Origin: Erigeron canadensis
Lineage: Eukaryota > Streptophyta > Magnoliopsida > Asterales > Asteraceae
DNA length: 64,000 nucleotides
Direction: 5' to 3'
Assembly: GCF_010389155.1 (NCBI RefSeq)
Contig: NC_057764.1
Span: forward strand, 17,794,001 to 17,858,000
Part shown: piece after piece, positions 33,200 through 43,361 of the stretch
Position numbering within the stretch: the stretch's first letter is position 1
Layout: each line of letters opens with the position of its first letter
Notes under the pieces: generated by a model
The model's input: the letters and a program-made list of their open reading frames with translations, nothing else
Databases searched by the model: none
Told to the model about the DNA's origin: nothing
Position numbers and translations under genes: made by a program

Positions 33200-35588
33200 T
33201 ATTAGTTTAAAGGTTTGCGAACCCATCGACTGATGGGTTCTCTGGATCCACAAGGATGGATCCCAGCAGGTATCTGGTTGATTTCACTTTCAAAAATAGT
33301 GGGTTTCTCAGTAAACACCACTGGAGCTGACAATTTTGAAACCTTTTTCTTTTGCTTATCAATGGATGTGCTCGATTTTTCTTTCTTTGAAAAAGGTTTT
33401 GTATTTTGTTTAGGGCCAGATGAGCTACCTTCAAAATTGTTAATTCTTGCATTACAACTTTGAACTTGTCGAGCCAGTAGTTGAAACTAACTCTCTAACC
33501 TTAACAAAATATTATCTTCAGATGACACTATAGCCTTTCTAGTTGACTGTACTTTTGGCGTAGGTGGAGGAACAACATTCTTCTTTTTCTGAACCTGGGG
33601 TTCTTTAGAAGATGACTGAGGTAAAGGTTTATTCTGCTTAACCTTCTTGACTGGAGCATTCATCTGTGTAGCTCCGGTCTTAACCCCAGACAATTGAACA
33701 GGAGGAATAATACAAGTTTTGGGTGTTGTTGGTTCATCATAGATAGTGCTAGGTTTTAACACTTCAGGCAGTCGGTCAACAACAGGTATTAATGCAGCAG
33801 CATTAACATCACCCCCTAGATATGCACATTTTTGGGAGGGGTACTGGTTACGTGCAGCATCATATGGTTTCTTGGTCTCAAGCCATGACTGGATAACAAG
33901 TTTTTCTTTTGATAAAAGATTTTCCAGTTCTTCCTTTTCTTGGACCAGTTGTTCAGTAACCAAAACTTGTGCTTTGAAAGCTAGTTCAATATCTTGCAAT
34001 TCTTTTAACTTAGATTGTAAGTTTGTCATTTCAGAAAAATCTGTTTCAAAATTATTTGACATTTATGAACGAACAGTTTCCACAAACATTAAATCAGAGT
34101 TTAAAGCTTCAGCAATGTCCAATTTTAACTCAGGATCAGTTTCTTTGTCATAATCTATTACCTTTTTAAAGACAATGTCCACCCATCTTCCAGATGTGAC
34201 ATCTTCTTTCACCAGATGCTCTTCATCAGCTAGAGCCATGTAACAACAATCTTTTTCTTCTTCATCATCGATTGATGAGTCATCAGAGGGAACCAATTCT
34301 TCTTTTGCCACCGTGCATTTATTATTATCTTTTTCTGCAGACATGAGAGCAATTTGAGCCTTAAGCTTTTTGTATTTTAATCTGTAGCTATCATCAGGCT
34401 TGTTATAAGAAGGTGATGGACCAGATTGTGAGACAAACTGATTGGACTTGCACTCTTTCATGAAATGACCTTTTCTGCCACACTTAAAGCATGTCAAATT
34501 GGTCTTATCAGTGGAAGAACTGGGTGCATTGTGTCCAGTGGGTCTGTTAGCTCTGGCTTTGAAACGGTTAAACGTTTTTGCCATCATAGCCTTTAGATCA
34601 TCACTGTTAGTTTCATCATAATCTGGAGAGATATTATTCATGACTCCAGAATCCATTAATTCAGACATCATCTTTTTCATAGAAAATACATTCTCGGAAG
34701 ACATTAATGCTGCACATGGTGGTTCAGTATGACTAACCACTGGGGAACTACTGGAAGCATGATTAATAGCATCCTTTCTGCCTTAATTCTCTGGGCTTGA
34801 TTCTCTTCAGTGAATCTAAAGGCTCCATACAAAGATGACAGAATATGGGAATGCAAGGTTTTACCTTGTCTCAAGACCACGATCATATGAGACCATTTTG
34901 AAGGAAGAATCTCACAAAATTTTTCAAGAAGTATGTCCTTGTCCTTCTCTACCCCAAGCCCTCTTAACTGGTTTATGATAGACATAAATCTGGTGTAGGT
35001 ACCAGTTAATGATTCATTGGGTAGGGCAAAAAATGACTCGTACTTCTTATTTAAAGCCACTTTCCTGGTAACAATAGTATCATCACCACCTTCATATTGG
35101 TTCACTAGTTCATCCCACATGCTTTTGGCACTGGGATAAAGCACTAGTGTAGGAATTAGAGCTTCAGGAACGGCCCCGAGGATCATGACTTTTAAAGTAG
35201 TGTCAATATTAACAAGTCTCATTTCCTCTTCAGACCAATGTTCCCCTCTCTTTTCCCTCCCAGAGCTTGCTCTAGTTGGATCAAGAAGTGGATTGAGAGG
35301 ACTTCTAGGAATATAGGGTTCTTTATTTAAAATTTTAAGCATATTCCTCTCAATACCAGTAACATGTAATAACATCCTAGCCTTCCATGTGCAAAATTCA
35401 TCACCATTCCCACTGAATTTGGGAACAGGAGTATTCGAGTAGTGCACATGTACTTGTGGAGAAGCAGGAATAGGAGGTGGTGGTGGTGGTGGATTATTCT
35501 TAGTATGGTCATTGGTGTGTTCAAATTCATTTATAGGTGGAGGTCCAGCATTTAAAAGGTTTCCTTATGTATTCTCTAGGTTGGCCAT
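33200..35588 (-). pseudogene. gag: SIRE-D1 gag
   Basis: The ATG at 35588 lies 50 bp after the PBS; TAA replaces a Gln codon eight codons in. The core is NTPVPKFSGNGDEFCTWKARM (from about 35440), MWDELVNQYEGGDD and KFCEILPSKWSHMIVVLRQGK. A 1-base deletion near 34775 shifts the frame. The next frame has an intact knuckle CFKCGRKGHFMKEC (about 34500-34460), an acidic stretch DDSSIDDEEE, then TAA at 34063-34065 in place of a Glu codon. 33487-34062 is a coiled coil with basic Pro-rich sequence, ended by CAG to TAG. The 1-base deletion and the TAA are also in D2. Confidence 0.93.
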
Positions 35589-35621
35589 CGAGAGAATGCA
35601 GATCTAGGCAAGTATGTTAGC

Positions 35622-35638
35622 CTTGTTCTCTGATACCA
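35622..35638 (-). promoter_or_regulatory. SIRE-D1 primer binding site
   Basis: The minus strand reads TGGTATCAGAGAACAAG two bases after the 5' LTR end, complementary to initiator methionine tRNA. Confidence 0.93.
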
Positions 35639-35640
35639 AT

Positions 35641-36622
35641 TGTAAAGTCCCTCACTCAATGGTTTAACCCACAAGTGTAGAATAACAAGTCAAGTAATCA
35701 CTAGAGATGACTAGTATTAAATGTCAAGTAAGCACTAGATTGGACTAGTATTACGATTAATATAAATGCTAGAATATATATAACGTAATACGTACTTAAG
35801 CAATATAAAGATAAACAAATAAGTAAATGGTGAGACACAATGTAATTTTCAAATGTATTTTATTTATTGATGTTAAATAAAATACAAGGTTGTTGCGGAA
35901 CAAGATATTACAAAGTAAGTATCTAAACAACAATGAATTACAAGTGATCTAATCTTTGCTAAATAAACTCTTTGATCGAAATACTTAAAGTTGTGATGTA
36001 TGACTGTTTAGATCGAGAGTATTTGAGCAAAGGCACCAAATTGCAAAAGTATATTATTTGGCTGAGGAAGTGACTTGGTATTTATAGGCAAAAAGAATAA
36101 ATATAATATTCTTTTTGCCATACAAATATGGTTACATGCATTTAAGGAAGTTACATTAATTCCTTAAAAACATTGATTAAAGTACAAGAATAAAGTCACA
36201 TGACAGTGACTTGTCTTCTAATTAACCAATCACCTTTACATGCGTGTAAGGCTTTCAACAAAAGACAAATGGATTGTCCGGTTAAAGGCATGTAAAGGCA
36301 TAAAGTCAATTCCTTGTAATCAGTGTTCAGACTTGTAAGGTCTAGAACACTGACAAGGACTCCAGTCAGGAGATCTGGTAAGTCTTCCATTGAGCTCCGC
36401 TATTTATCAGACTTCTTTCTTCAGACTTCAGTCATCGACTTTAGTGAGAATGTTCTTCAGTGGAAAGATCTTGACTGGAGTGAAGTCCAGTGAACAAATC
36501 TGGTGGAATCCAGATTTCTATACAAGTAAGTTGTTTACTGGTCTTCACATAATTTCTGGACAAATCTTCAGAGGGCTCCAGTAGATACGTCAGGAGCGAG
36601 TTCAGTAAATCTGGACCTAACA
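35641..36622 (-). repeat. SIRE-D1 5' LTR (982 bp)
   Basis: Near-identical to 24279-25256. On the minus strand it runs TGTTAGGTCC to GGGACTTTACA. A TATAAATA box lies on the minus strand near 36078-36085. Confidence 0.95.
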
Positions 36623-37033
36623 TGTAAGGAGTATTGGGAGGCAGATAATTCAATTTGAGTGCCTCGCTGAACCCATCTAGGGTTAACACGCACTTCATTG
36701 TGCCTTCTTTTAGAGTAAGGATATAGATTTTTCATCCTTACTCACTTCCGCCGTATACCAAAATTCAAGCAGATAACGGTGGTACATCTGTTCAGGATCG
36801 GCAGTCAAGGCATATGAAAGAGGGCAACATTCAAGAAATTGGTTTAACCTGCCCAACAAGGTCTTTGATTTGGTATTAAGGGCTGCCTTGTAGTTGTTCA
36901 TGTTGAGTCGAATGGTTTTTTATTCAAATTTTTTAGGCCATGAAGAACTGGGTTTAACTGCCAATTTGGGAGGGGAATATTTAAAAGCGATGAGTGTTTT
37001 GGGTTCCTTTGGTTCTTTTTGTTGTTGTGCCAT
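36623..37033 (-). pseudogene. SIRE-B ORF3, N-terminal part
   Basis: The ATG at 37033 (MAQQQKEPKEPKT) is followed by about 40 codons to a TAA, after which the same frame continues with MNNYKAALNTKSKTLLGRLN, PLSYALTADPEQMYHRYLLEFWYTA and DGFSEALKLNYLPPNTPYM. This is the same N-terminal module as D1/D2 ORF3 with many substitutions. It is interrupted by D1 at the TGTAA duplication and resumes at 24278. The start was chosen because it is the first ATG after the TATAAATA box at 37180-37187 and matches the D1 start position. Confidence 0.82.
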
Positions 37034-37699
37034 TGAATATGATTGAAGAAATAAGATGAGAGTGAAGATGATTTAAGGAATTTAGGGTTTGAGTGTTTGA
37101 AAGAATAGTGAATGATAGACAATGATGATTGGGAGTAAATGAAAAATGAAGTAAATGAAGGAATGATTTAGGAAAAAGGTATTTATATTTTCGAAGGGAA
37201 TACGAAAGGATTTCCAAGGAAAATAAAATAAAAAGATTTTGAATTTCAAACCAAATAAAATTTAATTAATATTTTATTGAAAAGTAATTTTGATCGGGTT
37301 TGAAATCCGAAATAATTTTGGGTATACGTCCGCATTTAATGCAACGACGGCCATGATCCTCCTTTTTCGAAAAGTATTCAACCGTTTTTAATGCAAAAGC
37401 AATGATCGTTTTTCTTTACGGCGCAAGTGGTATGACACGTCAGCAAAAAGGTATCTTTGTACAGTAAAAATCACGTGTCCACTTGCCAACCAGGTATCCA
37501 TTATATAATAAAAGGCTTTGAGAGACTTCAGATTAGATTTATTAAATTGTGAGAAAGGTTAAGGAAGTGCAACTTGAACCTTCTCATTTTCTAAAGTTCT
37601 GAGGTCCTCTCAGATTCTGAACCATTTCAGACAAAATATTTTCTGAGGCAAAAATTCCTCCTTAGAGAAAAATTTCCTTTACTTGTAAAAATATTTTTG
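37034..37699 (-). other. SIRE-B spacer between RNase H and ORF3
   Basis: Non-coding. It holds the candidate ORF3 TATA box (37180-37187), and further upstream in the minus sense two ACGT-core motifs: a CACGTG G-box at 37472-37477 and a GACACGTCAG at 37434-37443. The leader after the TATA box is similar to that of D1. Confidence 0.65.
37180..37187 (-). promoter_or_regulatory. Candidate internal promoter (TATA box) of SIRE-B ORF3
   Basis: The minus strand reads AAATATAAATACC, 147 bp upstream of the ORF3 ATG at 37033. D1 has the same box at the matching distance. Confidence 0.55.
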
Positions 37700-38146
37700 T
37701 CAATTCCCCCTGAAATGCTGCACAGGATTTAGCATTCCTAACTCGCTGATGAGATGTTTAAAAGTTTTGACATCTAAAGGTTTTGTAAACACATCAGCTA
37801 GTTGCTTATCAGTGGGAATGAAATGAATTTCAATATCACCTTTTATAATATGATCACGAATGAAATGGTACCTGAGATCGATATGCTTGGTTTTGGAATG
37901 CATGACAGGATTGTGAGATATAGCGATGACACTTGTGTTATCACAGAATATTGGAGTTCTGGTATATTTAACACCATAATCAGTTAGTTGGTTCTTCATC
38001 CACAAAATCTGAGCACAACAACTTGCTGCAGAAATGTATTCAGCCTTAGCTGTGGATGATGAAACTGCAGTCTGCTTCTTGCTCGTCCAACTAACTAATT
38101 TGCCACCAAGGAAATGACAACCAGACTTGAGCCTTTGGGATACCAA
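37700..38146 (-). pseudogene. SIRE-B RNase H, first catalytic Asp deleted
   Basis: Open frame with GCHFLGGKLVSWTSKKQ, SSSTAKAEYISAASCCAQ, FCDNTSVIAIS, HSKTKHIDLRYHFIRDHI and TDKQLADVFTKPLDVKTF. Compared with D2, about 60 bases are missing just before GCHFLGG, and with them the YSDSDHAG block holding the first catalytic Asp. TAEAEY reads TAKAEY, so the catalytic Glu region is altered too. Non-functional. Confidence 0.92.
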
Positions 38147-39230
38147 AGACCTAGTCTGGGGACACCTTTAAGGTATCGAAAAATTCTTTTTATCGCATTT
38201 TGGTGTGCTTATCTGGGATCAGATTGAAATCGTGCACAAAGACATGTTATAAACATTATGCCTGGTCTACTTGCAGTTTAGTACATTAATGATCCCACCA
38301 TACCACGATATTTTGTGGGATCGACAGGTTTTGTGGGATCTGAGTCCAAAGTTAATGGTGCAGAAATTGGAGTATCTTTGGATGAAACTGAGTCAAATTG
38401 ATATTTCTTTAATAAATCTTTGACATATTTTTCTTGATTTATAAAAATACCATCACTGGTTTGTTTTACTTGAAGACCCAAGAAATATGTTAACTCACCC
38501 ATCATACTCATTTCATACTCAGAAGACATTATTTTAGAAAACTTGTCACACAATTTTTCATTTGTAGAACCAAACACAATATCATCAACATATACTTGTA
38601 CAAGCAAGATATCACTTTTCTCATGCAAGATGAATAAAGTATTATCTACTGCACCCCGCTGAAAACCATTATCTAAAAGATATCGAGTTAGAGTATCATA
38701 CCAGGCTCTAGGTGCTTGTCTCAGACCATATAAAGCTTTGTTCAGCGTATACACCCAGTGAGGTTTTTCTTTACATTCGAAACCTGGTGGTTAATAAACA
38801 TACACGACTTCTTCCAATTCTCCATTCAAAAAGGCACTTTTAAAATCCATTTGGTAGACCTTGAACTCATGATGAGCTACAAATGCTAAAAATATTCTGA
38901 TAGCTTCAAGTCTAGCCACTGGTGCAAAAGTCTCATCAAAATCAACTCCTTCTTCTTGTGCATAACCTTTTGCAACAAGTCTTGCCTTGTTTCTGATAAC
39001 ATGGCCATCTTCATCTACCTTGTTACAAAAGACCCATCTTATCCCAATTGGTTCTTTCTTCAGATTGCTAGGACATGGAACAAGCTCCCAAACATTGTTC
39101 CTTTCAAATTGGTTAAGCTCCTTTTGCATGGCTTCAACCCAACTTGGATCTTTCAAAGCCTCGTCAATCTTCTTCGGTTCAATCAGTGATAAGAAGCTGA
39201 CATATAAGCATTGATCGCTTGTGGCTTTTC
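38147..39230 (-). pseudogene. SIRE-B reverse transcriptase
   Basis: 38791-39156 has [56 protein letters not shown] and [22 protein letters not shown]. 38278-38754 has [27 protein letters not shown] (active site) and GELTYFLGLQVKQTSDG. The two are separated by a stop (TAA after VYVY) near 38791. From 38278 to 38150 the frame is broken (YLTASRPGIMF, then a stop). The order and motifs match D1/D2 with many substitutions. Confidence 0.92.
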
Positions 39231-39390
39231 TGGTCTGAACCTCTCTACTTGGATCGCCAATGACTTGATCAATTGGATGTGATCGTGTCCATTTAGAGTA
39301 ATGACCAGGATGAACAATTATATCCGTGCAAGAACTCCTCTAGCTTACTTCAGGAGATGGTTTTGAATAAACTATTTCAGTTTCATCATC

Positions 39391-40560
39391 TTATAAATCA
39401 CGATTTGCATCATGAAATTCTTCATTCTGAGATACTTCAGTGGAGACTGATATCTGAGGAGTAGCAGCACGCACATCTGATCCAATAGTCATTTTAGAGT
39501 GTAGTTTGAAAGTGACTGAAGGATAATACGGAGTGTTGCTTAGCTGATTATTAATTGGTTCTGAACTGAGATGATCAGAAACACGTTCAGGTGACTGATC
39601 AGATTTATCATTTTGATCGGTTTCACCAAAACTTATAGGACCTTTTGAGGGTGGTTCAGAGATTGGTTTATTATGCAGAATTTGATTCATCAAAGGTAAC
39701 ATGAATTGACTCATCAACCTTTTCAAGTCTTTTGTTATAGAATCTAAAGGCTTTGCGAATTGTTGAATATCCTAAGAAGTAACCTTCATCAGCCTTGGCA
39801 TCAAACCTGCCCAGTTTGCTGGAATCATTCAGAATGTATACTGGACATCCAAATACATGGAAATATCCAATATTAGGCTTTCTATTTCTGAGCACTTCAT
39901 AGGCAGTCTTCTTATGTCTTTTGACATAAATTGAACGATTCTGGGTGTAGCAAGCAGTTGCAACAGCTTCAGTCCAAAAGCATTTTGGAAGACCTGATTC
40001 ATTCAACATACTTTTGGCAGCTTCTATCAGCGTTCGATTCTTTCTTTCTACAAAACCATTTTGTTCTGGTGTATGAGCTGAGGAAAAGTTTTGAGATATG
40101 CCAGTGTCATTGCAGAAGGTTTCCAGAGTGGAATTTCTAAATTCAGTGTCATTATCACTTCTGAGCTGATGTACTTTTCGCTTGTGCTTAAGTTCAATTA
40201 GTTTGATGAGGGCAATAATTTCAGCCGCAACTTCACTTTTGGTTCTGAGGAAGATCACCCAACAATATCTTGAATATTCATCGACTACTACCAGGGTGTA
40301 TTTCTTCCCAGCTCTTGTCTGCACATTCACAGGACCAAAAAGATCCATATGAAGCATATGAAGTGGTTCAGTAATGCTGAAATTTTGCTTGGTCTTGAAG
40401 GATGCTCTCTTCTTCTTTCCCATTTCACACCCTAGACATGGCGATTCTTTGTTGAAAGACATTGCTGGTATCCCATCAGCAAGTTGTTTTCTTCACAACT
40501 TATTTATATTTTTGAAATTGAGATGGGATAACCTTTTGTGCCATAACCAGTTGGTGTCCT
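39391..40560 (-). pseudogene. SIRE-B integrase and linker
   Basis: 39671-40462 holds CLGCEMGKKKRASFKTKQ, HMDLFGPVNVQTRAGKKY (first Asp), QLRSDNDTEFRN (second Asp, with G to D in NGTEF), EQNGFVERKNRTLIEAA (Glu) and GYFHVFGCPVYILN. The zinc-binding His pair lies upstream in the frame before MSFNKESP. 39391-39726 is the variable linker to RT (DVRAATPQISVSTE) in a shifted frame. Confidence 0.92.
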
Positions 40561-40678
40561 CATCTGCCTTGGTGTAGAAACATTGTTCAGAAGTAGCACT
40601 ATTCATGTCTACTATGTAAATGTTTCCCTTCCATGGAGCAATCATCACTACCTTCCAATCTCTGTTGAATATGGTGCC

Positions 40679-40950
40679 TTATGAAATATCAAATAATACC
40701 TTGAAGCCATCATCACAAAGTTGGCTGACACAGATCAGGTTATATTTCAAACCATTCACATATACAACTTTTGTGAATTTAACTTGACCATTATTCAGAA
40801 CACCATATCCCTCAGTTTGTCCATTTTCATCATTTCCAAATGTTATCGAGGGTCTCTCTTGCACCCTGTATTCCTCTAGCAGGGTCTGGTGACCAGTCAT
40901 GGTTCTGCCAGAAACCATATATTCTTTTTGCGGTCACCCTGCACATACAC
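40679..40950 (-). pseudogene. SIRE-B protease, catalytic motif deleted
   Basis: The frame reads YMVSGRTMTGHQTLLEEYRV where D2 has IWYLDSAAGRTMTGCKTLLEEF. About 18 bases covering the DSA active site are missing. The rest (SITFGNDENGQTEGYGVLN, YVNGLKYNLICVSQLCDDG) is conserved up to a stop at 40679. The gag stop is just upstream (40956). Confidence 0.87.
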
Positions 40951-40955
40951 AAAGA

Positions 40956-42340
40956 TTAGTTCCTTTTGGGAACCCATCTCTTGATGGGTTCACTGGGCTC
41001 TCCCTTAGCAGCCTCAGATTTCTTTGGTATATACGGAACAGAAGGATCAAAGGGGATATCGGTCATGATCTCAGATGAGATAAAAACAGTTGGTTTGATG
41101 ATTTCTTCAACCTTTTTCTTCTCAGATTTTTCTTTGACTTGTTTGATTTTCTTTGAAAAAGGTTTTGGGTTTTGTTTGGGATTCACAGGAGTGCTTTCAA
41201 CATTTTTCAAATGTGCATTACAACTCTGCACTTGCCTGGCTAGCATTTGAAATTGACTCTCAATCCTCAACAAAACAAACTCTTCATTAGACACCTGAGC
41301 CCTACCAGAATCTGAGGTAGAAGGCTCAGCAGGGGACACATTTTTCTTCTTCTGATGGTTTTTAGAAACCTTAGATGAAGACTGAGGGGAAGGCTTCTTG
41401 GTCTTAGCTTTCTTTTCTGAAGCACTAGTCTGACGTGCCTTAGATTTTCCCTTAGGTTGTTCCTGGGCTTGATCAGTTAGTTATTTTGTTTTTCCAAGAT
41501 CTTTAAAAATAATCTCTGGTCTCATGACTTAATTATTTTTTGTTCTTTTTCCAAAATAATTTTTAATTCTTCCTTTTCCAATTCAAGCTTGGAAACCAGA
41601 GATTGATAACTTTTGTAAGCCAGTTGAACATCTTTTAGTTCTTTTAGCCTTGCCTGACTGGCGTTCAGTTCAGAAGAATTTATTTCAAACATTTTAATGC
41701 TTTCTGTACGCACAGTTTCAACATATGAAATATCGGCCTCTATCAGAACTAAAAGGTCCAATTTTTGTTCCTCATCTTTCTCAAAACCAAAAGCACTAAC
41801 CTTCTTCATGATTATATCCACCCATCGACCAGATTCCACATCAGCTTTCACAACATGACCTTGATCTTCACGAGCCATGAAACACATGTCCCTAACTTCT
41901 TCTTCATCATCAGAAGACACATCAGAATCCTCCCATTTCTCTGAGTCTGCCACCGTGCAGCTATTCTTGTTTGATTCTTCTTGTGCCATCATTGCGATGT
42001 AGGCTTTTAGCTTCTTGTATTTAGCTTTGTACCCATCATCATTTTTCTGAAAGATAGAATGGTTAGGGGCAGTTTGTGATAAAGAGGGTTGTGATGATAT
42101 GCATTCCTTCATAAAATGTCCTTTCTTTCCACATTTAAAACATTCCAAATTGGACTTATCAACAGAATTGTTTGAAGAAAATTGTTTGCCATTTCTTTTA
42201 GATTTGAATTTAAAACGATTAAAAGTTTTGGCAATCATTGCAACAAGATCATCATCATCATCCTCAACACATTCATGTGATGCATAATCAGAAATACCAA
42301 TTTTCATTAATTCAACTACCATCTTCTACACAGAGTCAGA
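40956..42340 (-). pseudogene. gag: SIRE-B gag, C-terminal two thirds
   Basis: 41522-42322 (266 codons) has KTFNRFKFKSKRNGKQF, an intact knuckle CFKCGKKGHFMKEC (about 42150-42110), an acidic DSDVSSDDEEEVRD, GRWVDIIMKKV and a coiled coil (ELNASQARLKELKDVQLAYK). 40956-41339 is a Lys-rich tail ending PIKRWVPKRN. At the point where D1 and D2 have TAA (after VETVR) this element has GAA in the same frame, so its gag was once continuous there. A TAG sits just before MVVELM (42322). The gag is interrupted by D2 at 42345 and resumes at 54335. Confidence 0.92.
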
Positions 42341-42345
42341 ATGGT

Positions 42346-43309
42346 TGTTAGGTCCAGACGTAACTACTGGAGCCCTCTGAAGATTTGTCCAGAAATTATG
42401 TGAAGACCAGTAAACAACTTACTTGCATAGAAATCTGGATTCCACCAGATTTGTTCACTGGACTTCACTCCAGTCAAGATCTTTCTACTGAAGAACATTC
42501 TCACTGAAGTTGAAGACTGAAGTCTGAAGAAAGAAGTCTGACAAATAGCGGAGCTCACTGGAAGACTTACCCGATCTCCTGACTGGAGCCCTTTGTCAGT
42601 GTTCTAGACCTTACAAGTGTGAACACTGATTACGAGGAATTGACTTTATGCCGTTACATGCCTTTAACCGGACAATCCATTTGTCTTTTGTTAAAAGCCT
42701 TACACGCATGTAAAGGTGGTTGGTTAATTAGAAGACAAGTCACTGTCATGTGACTTTATTCTTGTACTTTAATCAATGCTTTTAAGGAATTAATGTAATT
42801 TCCTTAACTGCATGTAACCATATTTGTACGACAAAAAGAATATTATATTTATTCTTTTTGCCTATAAATACCAAGTTACTTCCTCTTCCAAATCATATAC
42901 TTTTGCAATTTGGTGCCTTTGCTCAAATACTCTCGATCTAAACAGTCATACTTCACAACTTTAAGTATTTCGATCAAAGAGTTTATTTAGCAAAGATTAG
43001 ATCACTTGTATTTCATAGGTTGTTTAGATACTTACTTTGTAATATCTTGTTCCGCAACAACCTTGTATTTTATTTAACATCAATAAATAAAATACACTTG
43101 AAAATTACATTGTGTCTCACCATTTACTTATTTGTGTATCTTTATATTGCTTAAGTACGTATTACGTTATATATATTCTTGCATTTATATTAATCGTAAT
43201 ACTAGTCCAATCTATTGCTTACTTGACATTTAATACTAGTCATCTCTAGTGATTACTTGACTTGTTATTCTACACTTGCGGGTTAAACCATCGAGTGAGG
43301 GACTTCACA
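42346..43309 (+). repeat. SIRE-D2 5' LTR (964 bp)
   Basis: It runs TGTTAGGTCCAGACG to GGGACTTCACA. TATA box TATAAATA at 42863-42870. It is rich in CTGGA/TCCAG and CCAGT words in U3 (42360-42600). Confidence 0.95.
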
Positions 43310-43311
43310 AT

Positions 43312-43328
43312 TGGTATCAGAGTAGAAG
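43312..43328 (+). promoter_or_regulatory. SIRE-D2 primer binding site
   Basis: TGGTATCAGAGTAGAAG two bases after the LTR, initiator-Met type. Confidence 0.93.
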
Positions 43329-43361
43329 GCTAACATACTTGCCTAGATCTGCATTCTCTCG

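Larger units (their letters stand above)
24279..36622 (-). mobile_element. SIRE-D1: Sirevirus-like Ty1/copia element, structurally complete (12.3 kb)
   Basis: The LTRs are 24279-25256 (3') and 35641-36622 (5'), with target duplication TGTAA at 24274-24278 and 36623-36627. The minus strand carries PBS, gag, protease, integrase, RT, RNase H, spacer, ORF3 and PPT in order. By eye the LTRs differ at 7 of the first 260 aligned positions, so the insertion is fairly recent. Structurally complete but not coding-competent: several stops and frameshifts, and the protease Asp is replaced by Gly. Same family as D2, with which it shares three gag lesions. Confidence 0.95.

Noticed and set aside
33746..34153. 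135-codon plus-strand frame antisense to D1 gag, identical in D2 (44793-45200, minus)
   Set aside because: Conserved only because the gag coding strand is conserved between the two copies; no start context, no family resemblance.
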